A stretch of DNA of 26,528 nucleotides from assembly GCA_035272605.1 (NCBI GenBank), contig DATEQM010000077.1:1-26528 (forward strand), written 5' to 3'. The translations under genes and the position numbers were made by a program. The notes beneath the pieces were generated by a model that was given only the letters and a program-made list of their open reading frames with translations, ran no database searches and was not told the DNA's origin. Origin of the DNA: JOPF136 sp035272605 (GTDB taxonomy: Bacteria > Acidobacteriota > Terriglobia > Acidiferrales > UBA7541). Below, in pieces: positions 1 through 7,136 of this stretch. Every line of letters starts with the position of its first letter. The first letter of the stretch is position 1.

Positions 1-2
1 TC

Positions 3-473
3 GAGAACAAGCTCATCCGCCTGGACAACAACGTGAAGACGCCAGGCTCGACGGAACCGGTTCCTTTGTCCGAGTATGCCTGCGAAGTTTTGCAGGCATG
101 GAACAAGGCACAGGCCCCCAAGAGTCCGTTTGTCTTCCCGAGCCCGCATCTCCCTGACCAGCCGATTTCCACGGTCAAGACTGCTTGGAAGGCCACCCTG
201 CGACGGGCAGGCGTCCCGCATTTTCCGATCTACAACCTGCGGCACGTCTTCTGTACTCGCTTGAGCGGCGTCGCAGCCGACGCCGTTGTGCAGCGCGCCA
301 TGCGGCACACAAGCCCGGAAACCAAGCGTCGCTACCAACTCGGCATGACGGATCAAGTGCGGCAAGCTGTTGAGAAGGCGAACCAGAAGGCATACGGCCG
401 AAAGAAAGTATTACGTTTTTATGACGTTTGGCCGGACGAGAAAAAGGAAGGAGCGCAAACCGTCTGTATCTAA
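3..473 (+). CDS. Tyrosine recombinase / phage-type integrase, C-terminal part (5' end outside window)
   Basis: The reading frame is open from the left edge, so only the C-terminal half of the catalytic domain is visible. Numbering from the in-frame GTG at 33, three family signatures appear in order. The first is NLRHVF (active-site Arg70; the usual preceding His is Tyr, a tolerated variant). The second is MRHTSPET (His92, equivalent to LGHSS). The third is RRYQLG with the nucleophile Tyr101. The first catalytic Arg is off-window. Enzymes of this family cut and rejoin DNA at an attachment site through a 3'-phosphotyrosine link. The stop lies 19 bases from the encoded CCA end of a tRNA-Asn on the other strand, the classic integrase/tRNA attachment layout. 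The GTG at 33 is an internal codon, not the start. The family call is firm; the type of element cannot be seen. Confidence 0.88.
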   Translation, partial: ENKLIRLDNNVKTPGSTEPVPLSEYACEVLQAWNKAQAPKSPFVFPSPHLPDQPISTVKTAWKATLRRAGVPHFPIYNLRHVFCTRLSGVAADAVVQRAMRHTSPETKRRYQLGMTDQVRQAVEKANQKAYGRKKVLRFYDVWPDEKKEGAQTVCI

Positions 474-492
474 TTGACAAAGAAGGAGAATT

Positions 493-567
493 TGGCTCCC
501 CGGGCTAGATTCGAACTAGCAACCCTTCGGTTAACAGCCGAATGCTCTACCGTTGAGCTACCGGGGA
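493..567 (-). tRNA. tRNA-Asn (anticodon GTT)
   Basis: A complete 75-nt cloverleaf can be folded by eye. The acceptor pairs TCCCCGG with CCGGGGA, followed by discriminator G and an encoded CCA. The D-stem is GCTC/GAGC. The anticodon stem TTCGG/CCGAA closes the loop CTGTTAA, giving anticodon GTT (Asn). The T-stem GCTAG/CTAGC closes loop TTCGAAT. The 3' end faces the integrase gene, so it is the likely integration target, with the 3' half restored by the incoming element. No degenerate positions were seen, so the gene should be functional. Confidence 0.96.
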
Positions 568-633
568 ACGGTATGGACTATGCTGCTCATTCTAATACGG
601 GCACACAGTGCGCGCCAGACGAATGGCGGGCGC

Positions 634-930
634 CTATTGCAGGCGCGTGCGGCGGGAAGAGGTGACCACGAGAGAATCGAAGATGGCCAGCACGCTCCGC
701 CGGTACTCCAGGATGCGGTCCATCACCGGGCGCGCTTCCGGCACGCTCTCCGCCTCGCGCTCCCAGCGCGCTACTACGTCGGGAGGAACGTCGATGTCCC
801 GGCGAAGCTTATCCGGCGCGTGCCCGCGCAGGAAAAGGCCGTAGAAAAACGCCGCCTCCCGTTGCGGGTAATCAAAGTCGCGCAGCGATTCTGGGTTCAG
901 CTCCGGCATCTCTGGGCTCAATTGTTGCAT
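634..930 (-). CDS. Small conserved-looking hypothetical protein (98 aa)
   Basis: I do not recognise the family. The frame starts with ATG (930) and is acidic in its first third (MQQLSPEMPELNPE). It then contains a charged amphipathic stretch (APDKLRRDIDVPPDVVARW, residues about 38-56) with the look of a helix-turn-helix-like or short helical module, followed by a second helix-rich segment. There is no signal peptide or membrane segment. It is probably real because its composition is protein-like (balanced Leu, Asp, Arg, aromatic residues FFYGLF) and it is the only sensible frame between tRNA-Asn and the downstream L13e-like gene on the same strand. Its gene end is close to the tRNA promoter region. 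Function unknown. Confidence 0.6.
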   Translation of the reverse strand: MQQLSPEMPELNPESLRDFDYPQREAAFFYGLFLRGHAPDKLRRDIDVPPDVVARWEREAESVPEARPVMDRILEYRRSVLAIFDSLVVTSSRRTRLQ

Positions 931-1000
931 CGTTCCGCGAGAAAGGGCAGTTTACCGATTCCTGCGCGAGCGTCAATAGGAAGGTAGGCCTATCCGCCAA

Positions 1001-1014
1001 CCCGCTGCAGCGGG
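1001..1014 (-). terminator. GC-rich hairpin just downstream of the L13e-like gene
   Basis: CCCGCTGCAGCGGG is a perfect palindrome starting 8 bases after the stop of the minus-strand gene at 1023-1292. Flanking CCGCC/GGCGG can add to the stem in an alternative fold. No run of T follows, so intrinsic termination is uncertain. It could equally be an mRNA 3'-end stabiliser. Confidence 0.3.
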
Positions 1015-1022
1015 CGGAGGGT

Positions 1023-1292
1023 TCAGGGGGCCACGCGGGCCACCCGCGCGTAGACGCGGAGATTGGAAACGTTGGGCTCGTAGGAATCCGTGCGGCCCAG
1101 GTCCACGGGCAGACCCCAAGTCTCGGCCTGCATCAGGCTGACGCCCGCGGCCACCAGCTCGTCCAGGCTAAAGCCCTCGGCCGGGGTCAGTCGATTCGTG
1201 CCGGACCGGTAGAGAGGCCGCGGAGGCTTCGAGAGGCCCGCCGTCTGTTTCAAGCCCTGGTAAAAGGTCTTCCACTCACGTCGCGTCCACAT
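1023..1292 (-). CDS. L13e-like domain protein (89 aa)
   Basis: The C-terminal half (residues about 35-85) reads GFSLDELVAAGVSLMQAETW, then GLPVDLGRTDSYEPNVSNL. This follows the pattern of ribosomal protein L13e: GF(S/T)LEEL..AGI....A...GI.VD.RR..S.E.NV..L. L13e is a large-subunit protein known mainly from archaea and eukaryotes. The N-terminal third (MWTRREWKTFYQGL) is basic and aromatic and may be a separate RNA- or protein-contacting tail. The ATG at 1292 is preceded by GGAG with 6-base spacing, which supports this start. Neighbours (unknown protein, tRNA, RRM protein) suggest but do not prove an RNA-linked role. The resemblance is by eye, and a bacterial protein using the same small helical fold for another purpose is possible. 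It should not be named a ribosomal protein from this evidence alone. Confidence 0.65.
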   Translation of the reverse strand: MWTRREWKTFYQGLKQTAGLSKPPRPLYRSGTNRLTPAEGFSLDELVAAGVSLMQAETWGLPVDLGRTDSYEPNVSNLRVYARVARVAP

Positions 1293-1653
1293 TGACGACT
1301 CCGGCGCGGGGGGACTGCCGCGCTTGGAACTTAGATGCGGTCACGGCTCGGAAGGTCGCGGGCGCCAGTGGGCCTGGCGCTCTGTTCCACCTGGCCGTCA
1401 GCGAAAGGGGCCGCTCGGCGCGCTTCCTTCGCCTTCCCCCTATGTAACGCAGGAGATTGGCACAAAGTTGCACTCGCGCGGAGCGCCAAAACTTCCTCGT
1501 GTCCTGAAAATGCCACCCGGGTAGCCCAGGCGGCCGGGCCGACCGCGGCCCGCATTCTGACTGGAAAATTACTCGCGCGGAAGGTCATGCAGAAAGCGCA
1601 TGACGGGAGAGAAAGATTCAAAAGAAGAGCCGCGATTGCCGACGGCGACAGCC
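1293..1653. other. 361-base stretch without a convincing gene
   Basis: Open frames here are low-complexity GC-frame artefacts with no recognisable motif or ribosome-binding site. The stretch is the 3' flank of the RRM gene and the 5' flank of the L13e-like gene (both minus strand), so it should hold the terminator of one and the promoter of the other. I could not assign a clear TTGACA/TATAAT pair or a hairpin followed by a T-run. A small RNA or long 5' leader cannot be excluded. Confidence 0.4.
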
Positions 1654-1986
1654 TTACTCGCGGTAGCGCCCGCCGCCACCGCCGCCGCGGCGTTCCCTGC
1701 CCCCACCCTCGCCGCGTCCACCGCCAGGGCCACGCGGAGCCGGCGGGCGCGCCTCGTTCACCACCAGCGCGCGGCCCATGAACGCTTTCCCGTTCATCGA
1801 GGCAATGGCGCGGTCCGCCTCCTCATCGTTCTGGATCTCCACAAAACCGAAGCCGCGAGACTGCCCCGTGGCCCGGTCGCGGAGGATGGTCACCGATTGA
1901 CTGGTGAAGCCGCCCTGGGTGAACCACTCCGCCAGATCCTGATCGGTACAGGTGTAGGGGATGTTTCCAATGTACAGCTTTTTCAA
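1654..1986 (-). CDS. Glycine-rich RRM RNA-binding protein (110 aa)
   Basis: A single RNA recognition motif fills residues 3-82, with RNP2 LYIGNI (4-9) and RNP1 RGFGFVEI (44-51). The exposed aromatics that stack on RNA bases are present (Tyr5, Phe46, Phe48). After residue 82 comes an Arg/Gly-rich tail (RGPGGGRGEGGGRERRGG) ending in RYRE, as in bacterial glycine-rich Rbp proteins. These bind single-stranded RNA and are often linked to cold or stress adaptation. The start is a TTG (1984-1986), chosen because AAGGAG lies 7 bases upstream and MKKLYIGN is the usual N-terminus of the family; no ATG lies nearby. A TTG start suggests restrained translation, possibly autoregulated. Divergent from the acyl-CoA ligase. 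Confident family call, role inferred. Confidence 0.93.
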   Translation of the reverse strand: MKKLYIGNIPYTCTDQDLAEWFTQGGFTSQSVTILRDRATGQSRGFGFVEIQNDEEADRAIASMNGKAFMGRALVVNEARPPAPRGPGGGRGEGGGRERRGGGGGGRYRE

Positions 1987-2135
1987 GAGAGGACTCCTTC
2001 GGCCCAGCTCACACTCTGCGGGCGGGGTGCTGAGGAGACTGGAAGCGGCCTCGGGCAGTCAGCCTGGATTTGGCTACACAAGGTCAAACCAGGGCACCAG
2101 CAACCGACGCGGATATTCCCCCAAAACTGTTCCGT

Positions 2136-2141
2136 TGTCAA
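2136..2141 (-). promoter_or_regulatory. Candidate -35 (TTGACA) for the RRM gene
   Basis: Reading the minus strand, a perfect TTGACA sits about 150 bases upstream of the TTG start. The matching -10 at 17 bases is only GAATAT (3 of 6), so this is a tentative promoter with a long leader. A long 5' leader is common in cold-inducible RNA-binding protein genes but is not demonstrated here. Confidence 0.22.
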
Positions 2142-2168
2142 CGACGCGCGAGAGGGGCAAAGGGTTAG

Positions 2169-2177
2169 TGGTAGCAT
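2169..2177 (+). promoter_or_regulatory. Candidate extended -10 (TGGTAGCAT) for the acyl-CoA ligase
   Basis: TGnTAGCAT matches an extended -10 element (TGnTATAAT) in the two TG bases and four of six core bases, 36 bases ahead of the ATG at 2214. No good -35 is seen at 17 bases. Near-identical elements lie ahead of the S9 peptidase (13156) and the tRNA-Val locus (26314), which is the main support. Confidence 0.35.
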
Positions 2178-2213
2178 GTCAGCTCTCGCCGGCCTCCGGA
2201 CGCGGACCAGACC

Positions 2214-3860
2214 ATGCGCGGAACCATGATGCCGTTCCCCCTGACGCTCTTTCACATCCTGGAGCGCGTGGGAAAGTACTTTCCCAATGTCGAAATTATC
2301 TCGCGCCGCCCGGACCATTCCCTCCACCGCTCGAATTACGGTGATATGGTTCGCCGCTCGCGGGCGCTGGCCGCCGGGCTTCTGCGCGCGGGACTGCGAC
2401 GCGGCGACCGCGTGGCCACGCTGTGCTGGAACCATCGGGAGCACGTGGAGTCCTATTTCGGGGTGCCCGCGGCCGGCGGCGTCGTGCATACGCTCAATCT
2501 GCGGCTGTCGGGAGACGAGCTGGCTCTGATTACGAAACACGCCGGCGACCGCTTCCTGATCGTGGACGACGTGCTGCTTCACGTCTATGAAAGGTTCCGC
2601 GCGGCCGTGCCCATCGAGCGTGTCTGGGTGGTGCCCACCTCCAGCGGGCCGCTGCCTCCCGGCTGGGAGAATTACGAAGACCTGCTCGCCGGTTCCGCGG
2701 ACGGCTTTCGCTATCCGGACGTGGACGAAAATGAGGCCGCGGCCATGTGCTACACCAGCGGCACCACGGGCCAGCCGAAGGGCGTGTGCTATTCCCATCG
2801 CGCGCTGGTGCTGCATTCCCTGAGCATCGCCATGGCCGACGCTTTCGGCATCGGCCAGCGGGACGTCTCCCTGATCATCGTGCCCATGTTCCATGCCAAC
2901 TGCTGGGGGCTGCCTCAAGTGGCCGCCATGCTGGGCATGAAGCTCGTCCTGCCCGGGCCGTACCTCGACGCGGTCAGCCTTCTGGATTTGATGGCAGGGG
3001 AACAGGTCACCTATGCCGCCGGCGTTCCTACGATCTGGATGGGCATCGCGGACGAGCTCGAGAAAAACCCGGGCCGGTGGAGGATCCCGAGTGGACTTCG
3101 CGTCACCTCCGGCGGCGCGGCCACCCCGGAAGCGCTCCTCCGGCGCTTCGACCGCCTGGGCATCGAGCTGCGCTCGTCCTGGGGCATGACGGAAATGACG
3201 CCGGCCGGAACAACCGCGTATATCAAAAGCACCATGACGGATCTGGCGGAAGGGGAACGCCTGCGCGTGCGCTCGCTGGCGGGTCTGCCCTTCCCCCTGG
3301 TGGAAACGCGCGTGATGACCCCGGAGGGGGAAGCGCCCGGAGACGGAAAAACCTCGGGCGAGCTCCAGGTGCGGGGGCCGTTCGTCGCCGCCAGCTACTA
3401 CAACCTGCCGGAAGCCGCGGAGCGCTGGACCGAGGACGGATGGTTCCGCACCGGCGACGTTGCCATAGTGGATGCGGAAGGCTACATCCGCATCGCCGAC
3501 CGTACCAAGGACGTCATCAAATCCGGCGGCGAATGGATCAGTTCCGTGGCCCTCGAAAATGCGCTGATGGGACATCCCGGCGTGAAGGAGGCGGCGGTGA
3601 TCGGCGTGCCGCACCCCAAATGGCAGGAGCGGCCTCTGGCCGTGGTGGTGAAGCAGGATGGAGTGCGTACGGACGACGAGGCGCTGCGCCGCGAGCTCTG
3701 TGAGCTGCTCGCCTCGAAATTTGCAAAATGGCAGATTCCGGACGCCATCGTGTTCGTCGAGGCCATTCCGCGCACGTCTGTGGGCAAATTCTTGAAAGCC
3801 CGCCTGCGCGAGCAGTTCAAAGATTGGCGCTGGGAAGGCAGTGGTAGCCACGGTCAGTGA
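2214..3860 (+). CDS. AMP-forming acyl-CoA ligase (fatty-acid / medium-chain type)
   Basis: A 548-aa member of the ANL adenylating superfamily: a carboxylate is adenylated with ATP, then transferred to CoA. The core motifs are in order. The P-loop-like A3 YTSGTTGQPKG is at 180-190. A5 is WGMTEMTP, A7 is GWFRTGDVA, and A8 is RIADRTKDVIKSGGEWIS (hinge). The A10 catalytic lysine is in SVGKFLK, near residue 525. Length and the motif PMFHANCWGLP resemble long/medium-chain fatty-acyl-CoA ligases of the AlkK/FadD13-like branch rather than acetyl-CoA synthetase, so beta-oxidation or lipid remodelling is likely. The substrate cannot be read from sequence. Starts at 2214, 2226 and 2229 are all in frame; 2226/2229 would trim only 4-5 residues. 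It stands alone, divergent from the RRM gene and convergent with the arginine operon. No signal peptide, so cytoplasmic. Confidence 0.93.
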   Translation: MRGTMMPFPLTLFHILERVGKYFPNVEIISRRPDHSLHRSNYGDMVRRSRALAAGLLRAGLRRGDRVATLCWNHREHVESYFGVPAAGGVVHTLNLRLSGDELALITKHAGDRFLIVDDVLLHVYERFRAAVPIERVWVVPTSSGPLPPGWENYEDLLAGSADGFRYPDVDENEAAAMCYTSGTTGQPKGVCYSHRALVLHSLSIAMADAFGIGQRDVSLIIVPMFHANCWGLPQVAAMLGMKLVLPGPYLDAVSLLDLMAGEQVTYAAGVPTIWMGIADELEKNPGRWRIPSGLRVTSGGAATPEALLRRFDRLGIELRSSWGMTEMTPAGTTAYIKSTMTDLAEGERLRVRSLAGLPFPLVETRVMTPEGEAPGDGKTSGELQVRGPFVAASYYNLPEAAERWTEDGWFRTGDVAIVDAEGYIRIADRTKDVIKSGGEWISSVALENALMGHPGVKEAAVIGVPHPKWQERPLAVVVKQDGVRTDDEALRRELCELLASKFAKWQIPDAIVFVEAIPRTSVGKFLKARLREQFKDWRWEGSGSHGQ

Positions 3861-3980
3861 TTTTCTGGCCGTGGGCCTGCCGCTTGCCTAATTTCGCGCA
3901 GATCCCTTTGTCTGCCTGAATCCGCACGCAGCGGCCGCAGGGGCACGGTCCTGCCGTGGCGGGATGTCCCTACCACCCCA

Positions 3981-5198
3981 TCACGTCCGGTAATCCGCGT
4001 TGATGCGCACGTAGCCTTCCGACAATTCGCAGGTCCACATGCGGGCGCGGCCCCGTCCCGCGCCTAGATCCACGCGCACGGAGTACTCCTGCCGGCTCAT
4101 TCGCTCGTGCACGGATTTCTCGTCGAAGGGAAGCGGCCGCCCGCGGCGGAACACCGGAACGCCGGCGAGCGTGATGGCCGCCCGCTCCGGATCGAACGCC
4201 ACGCTGGCACGCCCCGCGGCCGCCAGGATTCTCCCCCAGTTCGGATCGGCCCCGGCGAGCGCAGTTTTCACAAGCGGCGATTCCGCAATCGTGCGCGCCA
4301 CCCGGGCGGCGGCACGATCGTCGGGAGCGCCGCGCACATCCATTTCGATCACATGGCGCGCTCCTTCGCCATCCGCCACGATCTGCAGCGCCAGCGAGTG
4401 GCACACCCGCTGGAGCGCGCGGACGAATTGGCGATACCCGGCGCTGCGCGCGCTCCCGATGCGCGCACCGGAGGCCCCGCTGGCAAACAGCGCCACGGTG
4501 TCGTTCGTCGAAGTGTCGCCGTCCACGGTAATGGAATTGAACGTAGGCCCGACCACGGCAGCCAACGCGCGGCGCAACACCGCGGGAGGCACCGCGGCAT
4601 CAGTCAGCAGAAACGCCAGCATGGTTGCCGCAGGCATGTGGAACTGCGGCGCGATCATCCCCGCGCCCTTCGTGCAACCGGCGATGTGTACCGAGAGGCC
4701 GCCGATACGCAGGGAGGCGAAAGCCGTTTTCGGCCGCGTGTCCGTGGTCAGGATGCCGCGCGCCAGGCCCGCAAACGCCTCCGGCCCCGAGCCAAGCGCG
4801 GGGAGCAAGCCCGGAATGCCCGCAACGATTTTTTCCACCCGCAAAGGAACGCCGATCACGCCCGTCGAGCACACAAAGATCTCCTCGGGGCGGCAATCGA
4901 GTTTCGCCGCGAGTGCCTGCGCCATGCGCCGCGCCGCCGCCAGTCCCGCCTTCCCCGTGCAGCAGTTCGCGTTTCCGGAATTGACTACGATGGCGCGCAT
5001 GCGCCCGCGGCTGCGGCGCACGTGCTCGATGGAAACGAGCACCGGCGCGGCCTGCACGCGATTCGAGGTGAATGCAGCGGCAACTGGGACGAGCTCATCC
5101 GCCACAACCAGCGCGAGGTCCGGGGCGCCGCTGCGTTTCAGCCCGCAGGAAGCGGCCCCAAAGCGAAATCCGCGCGGGAGTGAATTGGAGCCGGCCAT
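3981..5198 (-). CDS. argJ: Glutamate N-acetyltransferase / ornithine acetyltransferase ArgJ
   Basis: ArgJ moves the acetyl group from N-acetylornithine to glutamate, recycling it; bifunctional forms also use acetyl-CoA. The precursor self-cleaves before a Thr nucleophile. Here GCTKGAGMIAP (175-184) is followed by AATMLAFLLTDA, giving cleavage at Ala191-Thr192. NSGNANCCTGKAG (73-85) and TVDGDTSTNDT are also diagnostic. Length is 405 aa, normal for the family. Most ArgJ read HPNMATML at the cleavage site; this one has extra residues (APQFHMPAATML), a small local insertion. The frame is open further upstream, but that part is a shadow of the preceding gene; the ATG at 5198, 4 bases after the preceding stop, fits the normal N-terminus. 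Last gene of the arginine operon, convergent with the acyl-CoA ligase. Confidence 0.95.
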   Translation of the reverse strand: MAGSNSLPRGFRFGAASCGLKRSGAPDLALVVADELVPVAAAFTSNRVQAAPVLVSIEHVRRSRGRMRAIVVNSGNANCCTGKAGLAAARRMAQALAAKLDCRPEEIFVCSTGVIGVPLRVEKIVAGIPGLLPALGSGPEAFAGLARGILTTDTRPKTAFASLRIGGLSVHIAGCTKGAGMIAPQFHMPAATMLAFLLTDAAVPPAVLRRALAAVVGPTFNSITVDGDTSTNDTVALFASGASGARIGSARSAGYRQFVRALQRVCHSLALQIVADGEGARHVIEMDVRGAPDDRAAARVARTIAESPLVKTALAGADPNWGRILAAAGRASVAFDPERAAITLAGVPVFRRGRPLPFDEKSVHERMSRQEYSVRVDLGAGRGRARMWTCELSEGYVRINADYRT

Positions 5199-5202
5199 GC
5201 CT

Positions 5203-5736
5203 CTAGGCGGGTGCAGGCTCGCGGCGCAGGCGGGCGGGTGAGAGCACGGGAAGCATTTGTGGCGAGTGCGCCGGCGCCAAATCGCGCGAGAGAGCTTCCA
5301 GGCAGCAGGTGGCTGCCTTCGGGCAATCCACGCAGTCGCGCGCCACTTTGTCCGCGGGCATGCCACGCGGCGCGCGCGCAAATTCGTGACGCTCGAAGAA
5401 CTCCGCGGCGCGCGTGACGGCGAACACACGCCCGGCTCCCCGGCGCCGCGCCTGTTTCACCGCCGCTTCCAGCAGCCGGCCGCCGAGCCCGCTCCCTCGC
5501 GCTTCGGGCGCCACGGCGAGCGAGCGGACTTCCGCCAGCCCGCCGCGGCGCGGGCCGTAAAATTCGAGCGCGGCACAGCCCATCAAGCGGCCGGAATCGA
5601 GCGCCACCAGGAAATCCCCGATGGCGGCCTGAATCTGCTCCGCCGTGCGGGGCAGCAGCAGGCCCTGCCCGGCGTAGCCGGCTACGAGCACGTGGATGGC
5701 GGGCGTATCGGCCGGGCGTGCGCGGCGGATCCTCAT
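5203..5736 (-). CDS. argA: Short-form N-acetylglutamate synthase (GNAT family, class-S ArgA)
   Basis: A 177-aa GNAT acetyltransferase that would make N-acetylglutamate from glutamate and acetyl-CoA, the first step of the pathway. The acetyl-CoA loop is VAPEARGSGLGGRLLEAA (V/I-x-x-x-x-RGxGxG). The N-terminus (IRRARPADTPAIHVL) and the LLLPRT segment are typical of the short ArgA group. So is the C-terminal cysteine cluster KVARDCVDCPKAATCC, compared from memory with KIWADCxxCPKxxxC. The ATG at 5736 overlaps the argH stop in an ATGA, which fixes the start. Some marine bacteria carry this domain fused to the C-terminus of ArgH; here the same pair is split but translationally coupled. Having both this gene and argJ gives a dedicated primer for the acetyl cycle. 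A general GNAT is the alternative, but context argues against it. Confidence 0.87.
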   Translation of the reverse strand: MRIRRARPADTPAIHVLVAGYAGQGLLLPRTAEQIQAAIGDFLVALDSGRLMGCAALEFYGPRRGGLAEVRSLAVAPEARGSGLGGRLLEAAVKQARRRGAGRVFAVTRAAEFFERHEFARAPRGMPADKVARDCVDCPKAATCCLEALSRDLAPAHSPQMLPVLSPARLRREPAPA

Positions 5737-7136
5737 GGCGCGGCCTCCATGAGGGCCACCCGCGCCCCCGCATCCGCCAGCGCCTGGTGAACGCGAGCGG
5801 GAGAAGTGCCGCCGGGCACGTCGCGGCGTGCCAACGCGGCTTCCAGCGTCAGGCGCCCCGGCAGGTCCCCCGTAAACAGCGGCGAAAATCGCCGGATGGT
5901 TTCCAGCGGCAATTCCGTCCATGGCGTGCCCACGCGTTCCGCCTCGCGGATCACCCGGCCCGCGATTTCGTGAGCGTGGCGGAAGGGCACGCCCTTCCGG
6001 ACCAGATAATCGGCCGCCTCGGTGGCGAGCAGATCCGGGCCGGCCGCGGCGCGCATGTGGTCTTCACGCACGCGCGTGGCTCCGATGGCTCCCGCCGCGA
6101 TGCGCAGCATTCCGGCCGTCTCCTGATGCGCCGCGAACAGCGGCTCTTTGTCCTCCTGCAAGTCGCGGTTGTAACTGGAGGGAAGTCCTTTGAGCGCGGT
6201 GAGCAGCCCGAACAGGGCGCCGTAAATGCGCCCGGTTTTTCCCCGGATCAGCTCCCAGGCGTCCGGATTCTTCTTCTGCGGCATCAGGCTGCTCCCGGTC
6301 GAGTAGGCATCGGGCAGCTCGATCCAGCCGAACGCCGGGTTGGCGAACAGGATGAAGTCTTCGGCCAGCCGGGAGAGGTGCGCGGCGGTGAGAGCCAGTG
6401 AAAACAGGTAGGCGGCGGCAAAATCGCGGTCGCCGACCGCGTCGAGGCTGTTCAGCGTCGAGCGGCTGAATCCCAATTCCTTCGCCAGCGCTCCGCGATC
6501 CACCGGAAACGCCGTGCCGGCAAGCGCGCCCGAACCCAGAACGCAGGCGTCGGCCTGGCGCGCCGCGTCGGCAATACGCTCCGCGTCGCGGAAGAAGGCC
6601 TCCGCGTGCGCCAGCAGAAAATGCGGAAATAGGATGGGCTGAGCCGGCTGCATATGCGTCAGGCCGGGCATGACGGCGTGTTCGTGCCGGCGCGCCAGGT
6701 CCACCAGCGCGCGAATCAGCCCGGCGAGTGCGCGGCGCGCATCCACCGCGGCATCGCGCAAATAGAGGCGGAGGTCGGTGGCCACCTGCTCGTTGCGGCT
6801 GCGCCCAGTATGCAGCTTCGCACCGAGTTCCCCCACGCGCGCAACGAGCGCCGACTCCACGTAGCTATGCACATCCTCTGCGTCGGAGGCTGCGATTCCC
6901 GCGGGATTTTCGCGTGCGGCACGATGGATTTCGTCGAGCGCCGCGCGAATCGTCTCTCCCTCGGCGGCCGTCAAAATCCTCGCGCCCACCAGCGCGCCCG
7001 CCCACGCGCGGCTGGCCGCAATTTCCTGCGGCAGCAGCAGAGCATCGAAGCCGAGCGAGCGCTGGAAGGCGTAAAACTCGCGATCCGGGGGCTCGTCGAA
7101 ACGCCCGCCCCACATTTTTCCCTCTGTCGGTGTCAC
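5733..7136 (-). CDS. argH: Argininosuccinate lyase
   Basis: Cleaves argininosuccinate to arginine and fumarate, the final step. Fumarase/aspartase-superfamily signatures are present: MWGGRF near the N-terminus, HTGRSRNEQVATD (109-121), THMQPAQP with the general base His161, and the flexible signature loop GSSLMPQKKNPD (281-292) holding catalytic Ser283. Length 467 aa is normal. The annotated start is a GTG (7134-7136) overlapping the argG stop as GTGA. An internal ATG seven codons later (7115) gives the more usual MWGGRF N-terminus, so the exact start is open. Cytoplasmic homotetramer in the family. Coupled on both sides, to argG and argA. Confidence 0.97.
   Translation of the reverse strand: MTPTEGKMWGGRFDEPPDREFYAFQRSLGFDALLLPQEIAASRAWAGALVGARILTAAEGETIRAALDEIHRAARENPAGIAASDAEDVHSYVESALVARVGELGAKLHTGRSRNEQVATDLRLYLRDAAVDARRALAGLIRALVDLARRHEHAVMPGLTHMQPAQPILFPHFLLAHAEAFFRDAERIADAARQADACVLGSGALAGTAFPVDRGALAKELGFSRSTLNSLDAVGDRDFAAAYLFSLALTAAHLSRLAEDFILFANPAFGWIELPDAYSTGSSLMPQKKNPDAWELIRGKTGRIYGALFGLLTALKGLPSSYNRDLQEDKEPLFAAHQETAGMLRIAAGAIGATRVREDHMRAAAGPDLLATEAADYLVRKGVPFRHAHEIAGRVIREAERVGTPWTELPLETIRRFSPLFTGDLPGRLTLEAALARRDVPGGTSPARVHQALADAGARVALMEAAP

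Noticed and set aside
474..665. 63-codon frame with RARFELATLRLTAE-type sequence
   Set aside because: It is the translated tRNA-Asn (opposite strand); this is a well-known false protein seen across tRNA genes.
1335..1781. Overlapping frames in the 1293-1653 gap
   Set aside because: Composition is repetitive Ala/Arg/Pro/Ser with no start signals; not supported as genes.
1983..3851. 622-codon antisense frame across the acyl-CoA ligase
   Set aside because: GC-rich shadow frame with His/Arg/Gly-rich composition, no motif; the plus-strand enzyme has all family motifs.
3845..3965. Bidirectional terminator between acyl-CoA ligase and argJ
   Set aside because: Stems CCACGG/CCGTGG and CACGG/CCGTG exist but are short, with a long loop or no T-run; not enough to annotate.
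4039..5241. Long plus-strand frame opposite argJ
   Set aside because: Arg/Pro/Ala/Ser-rich shadow of argJ with no domain or ribosome-binding site.
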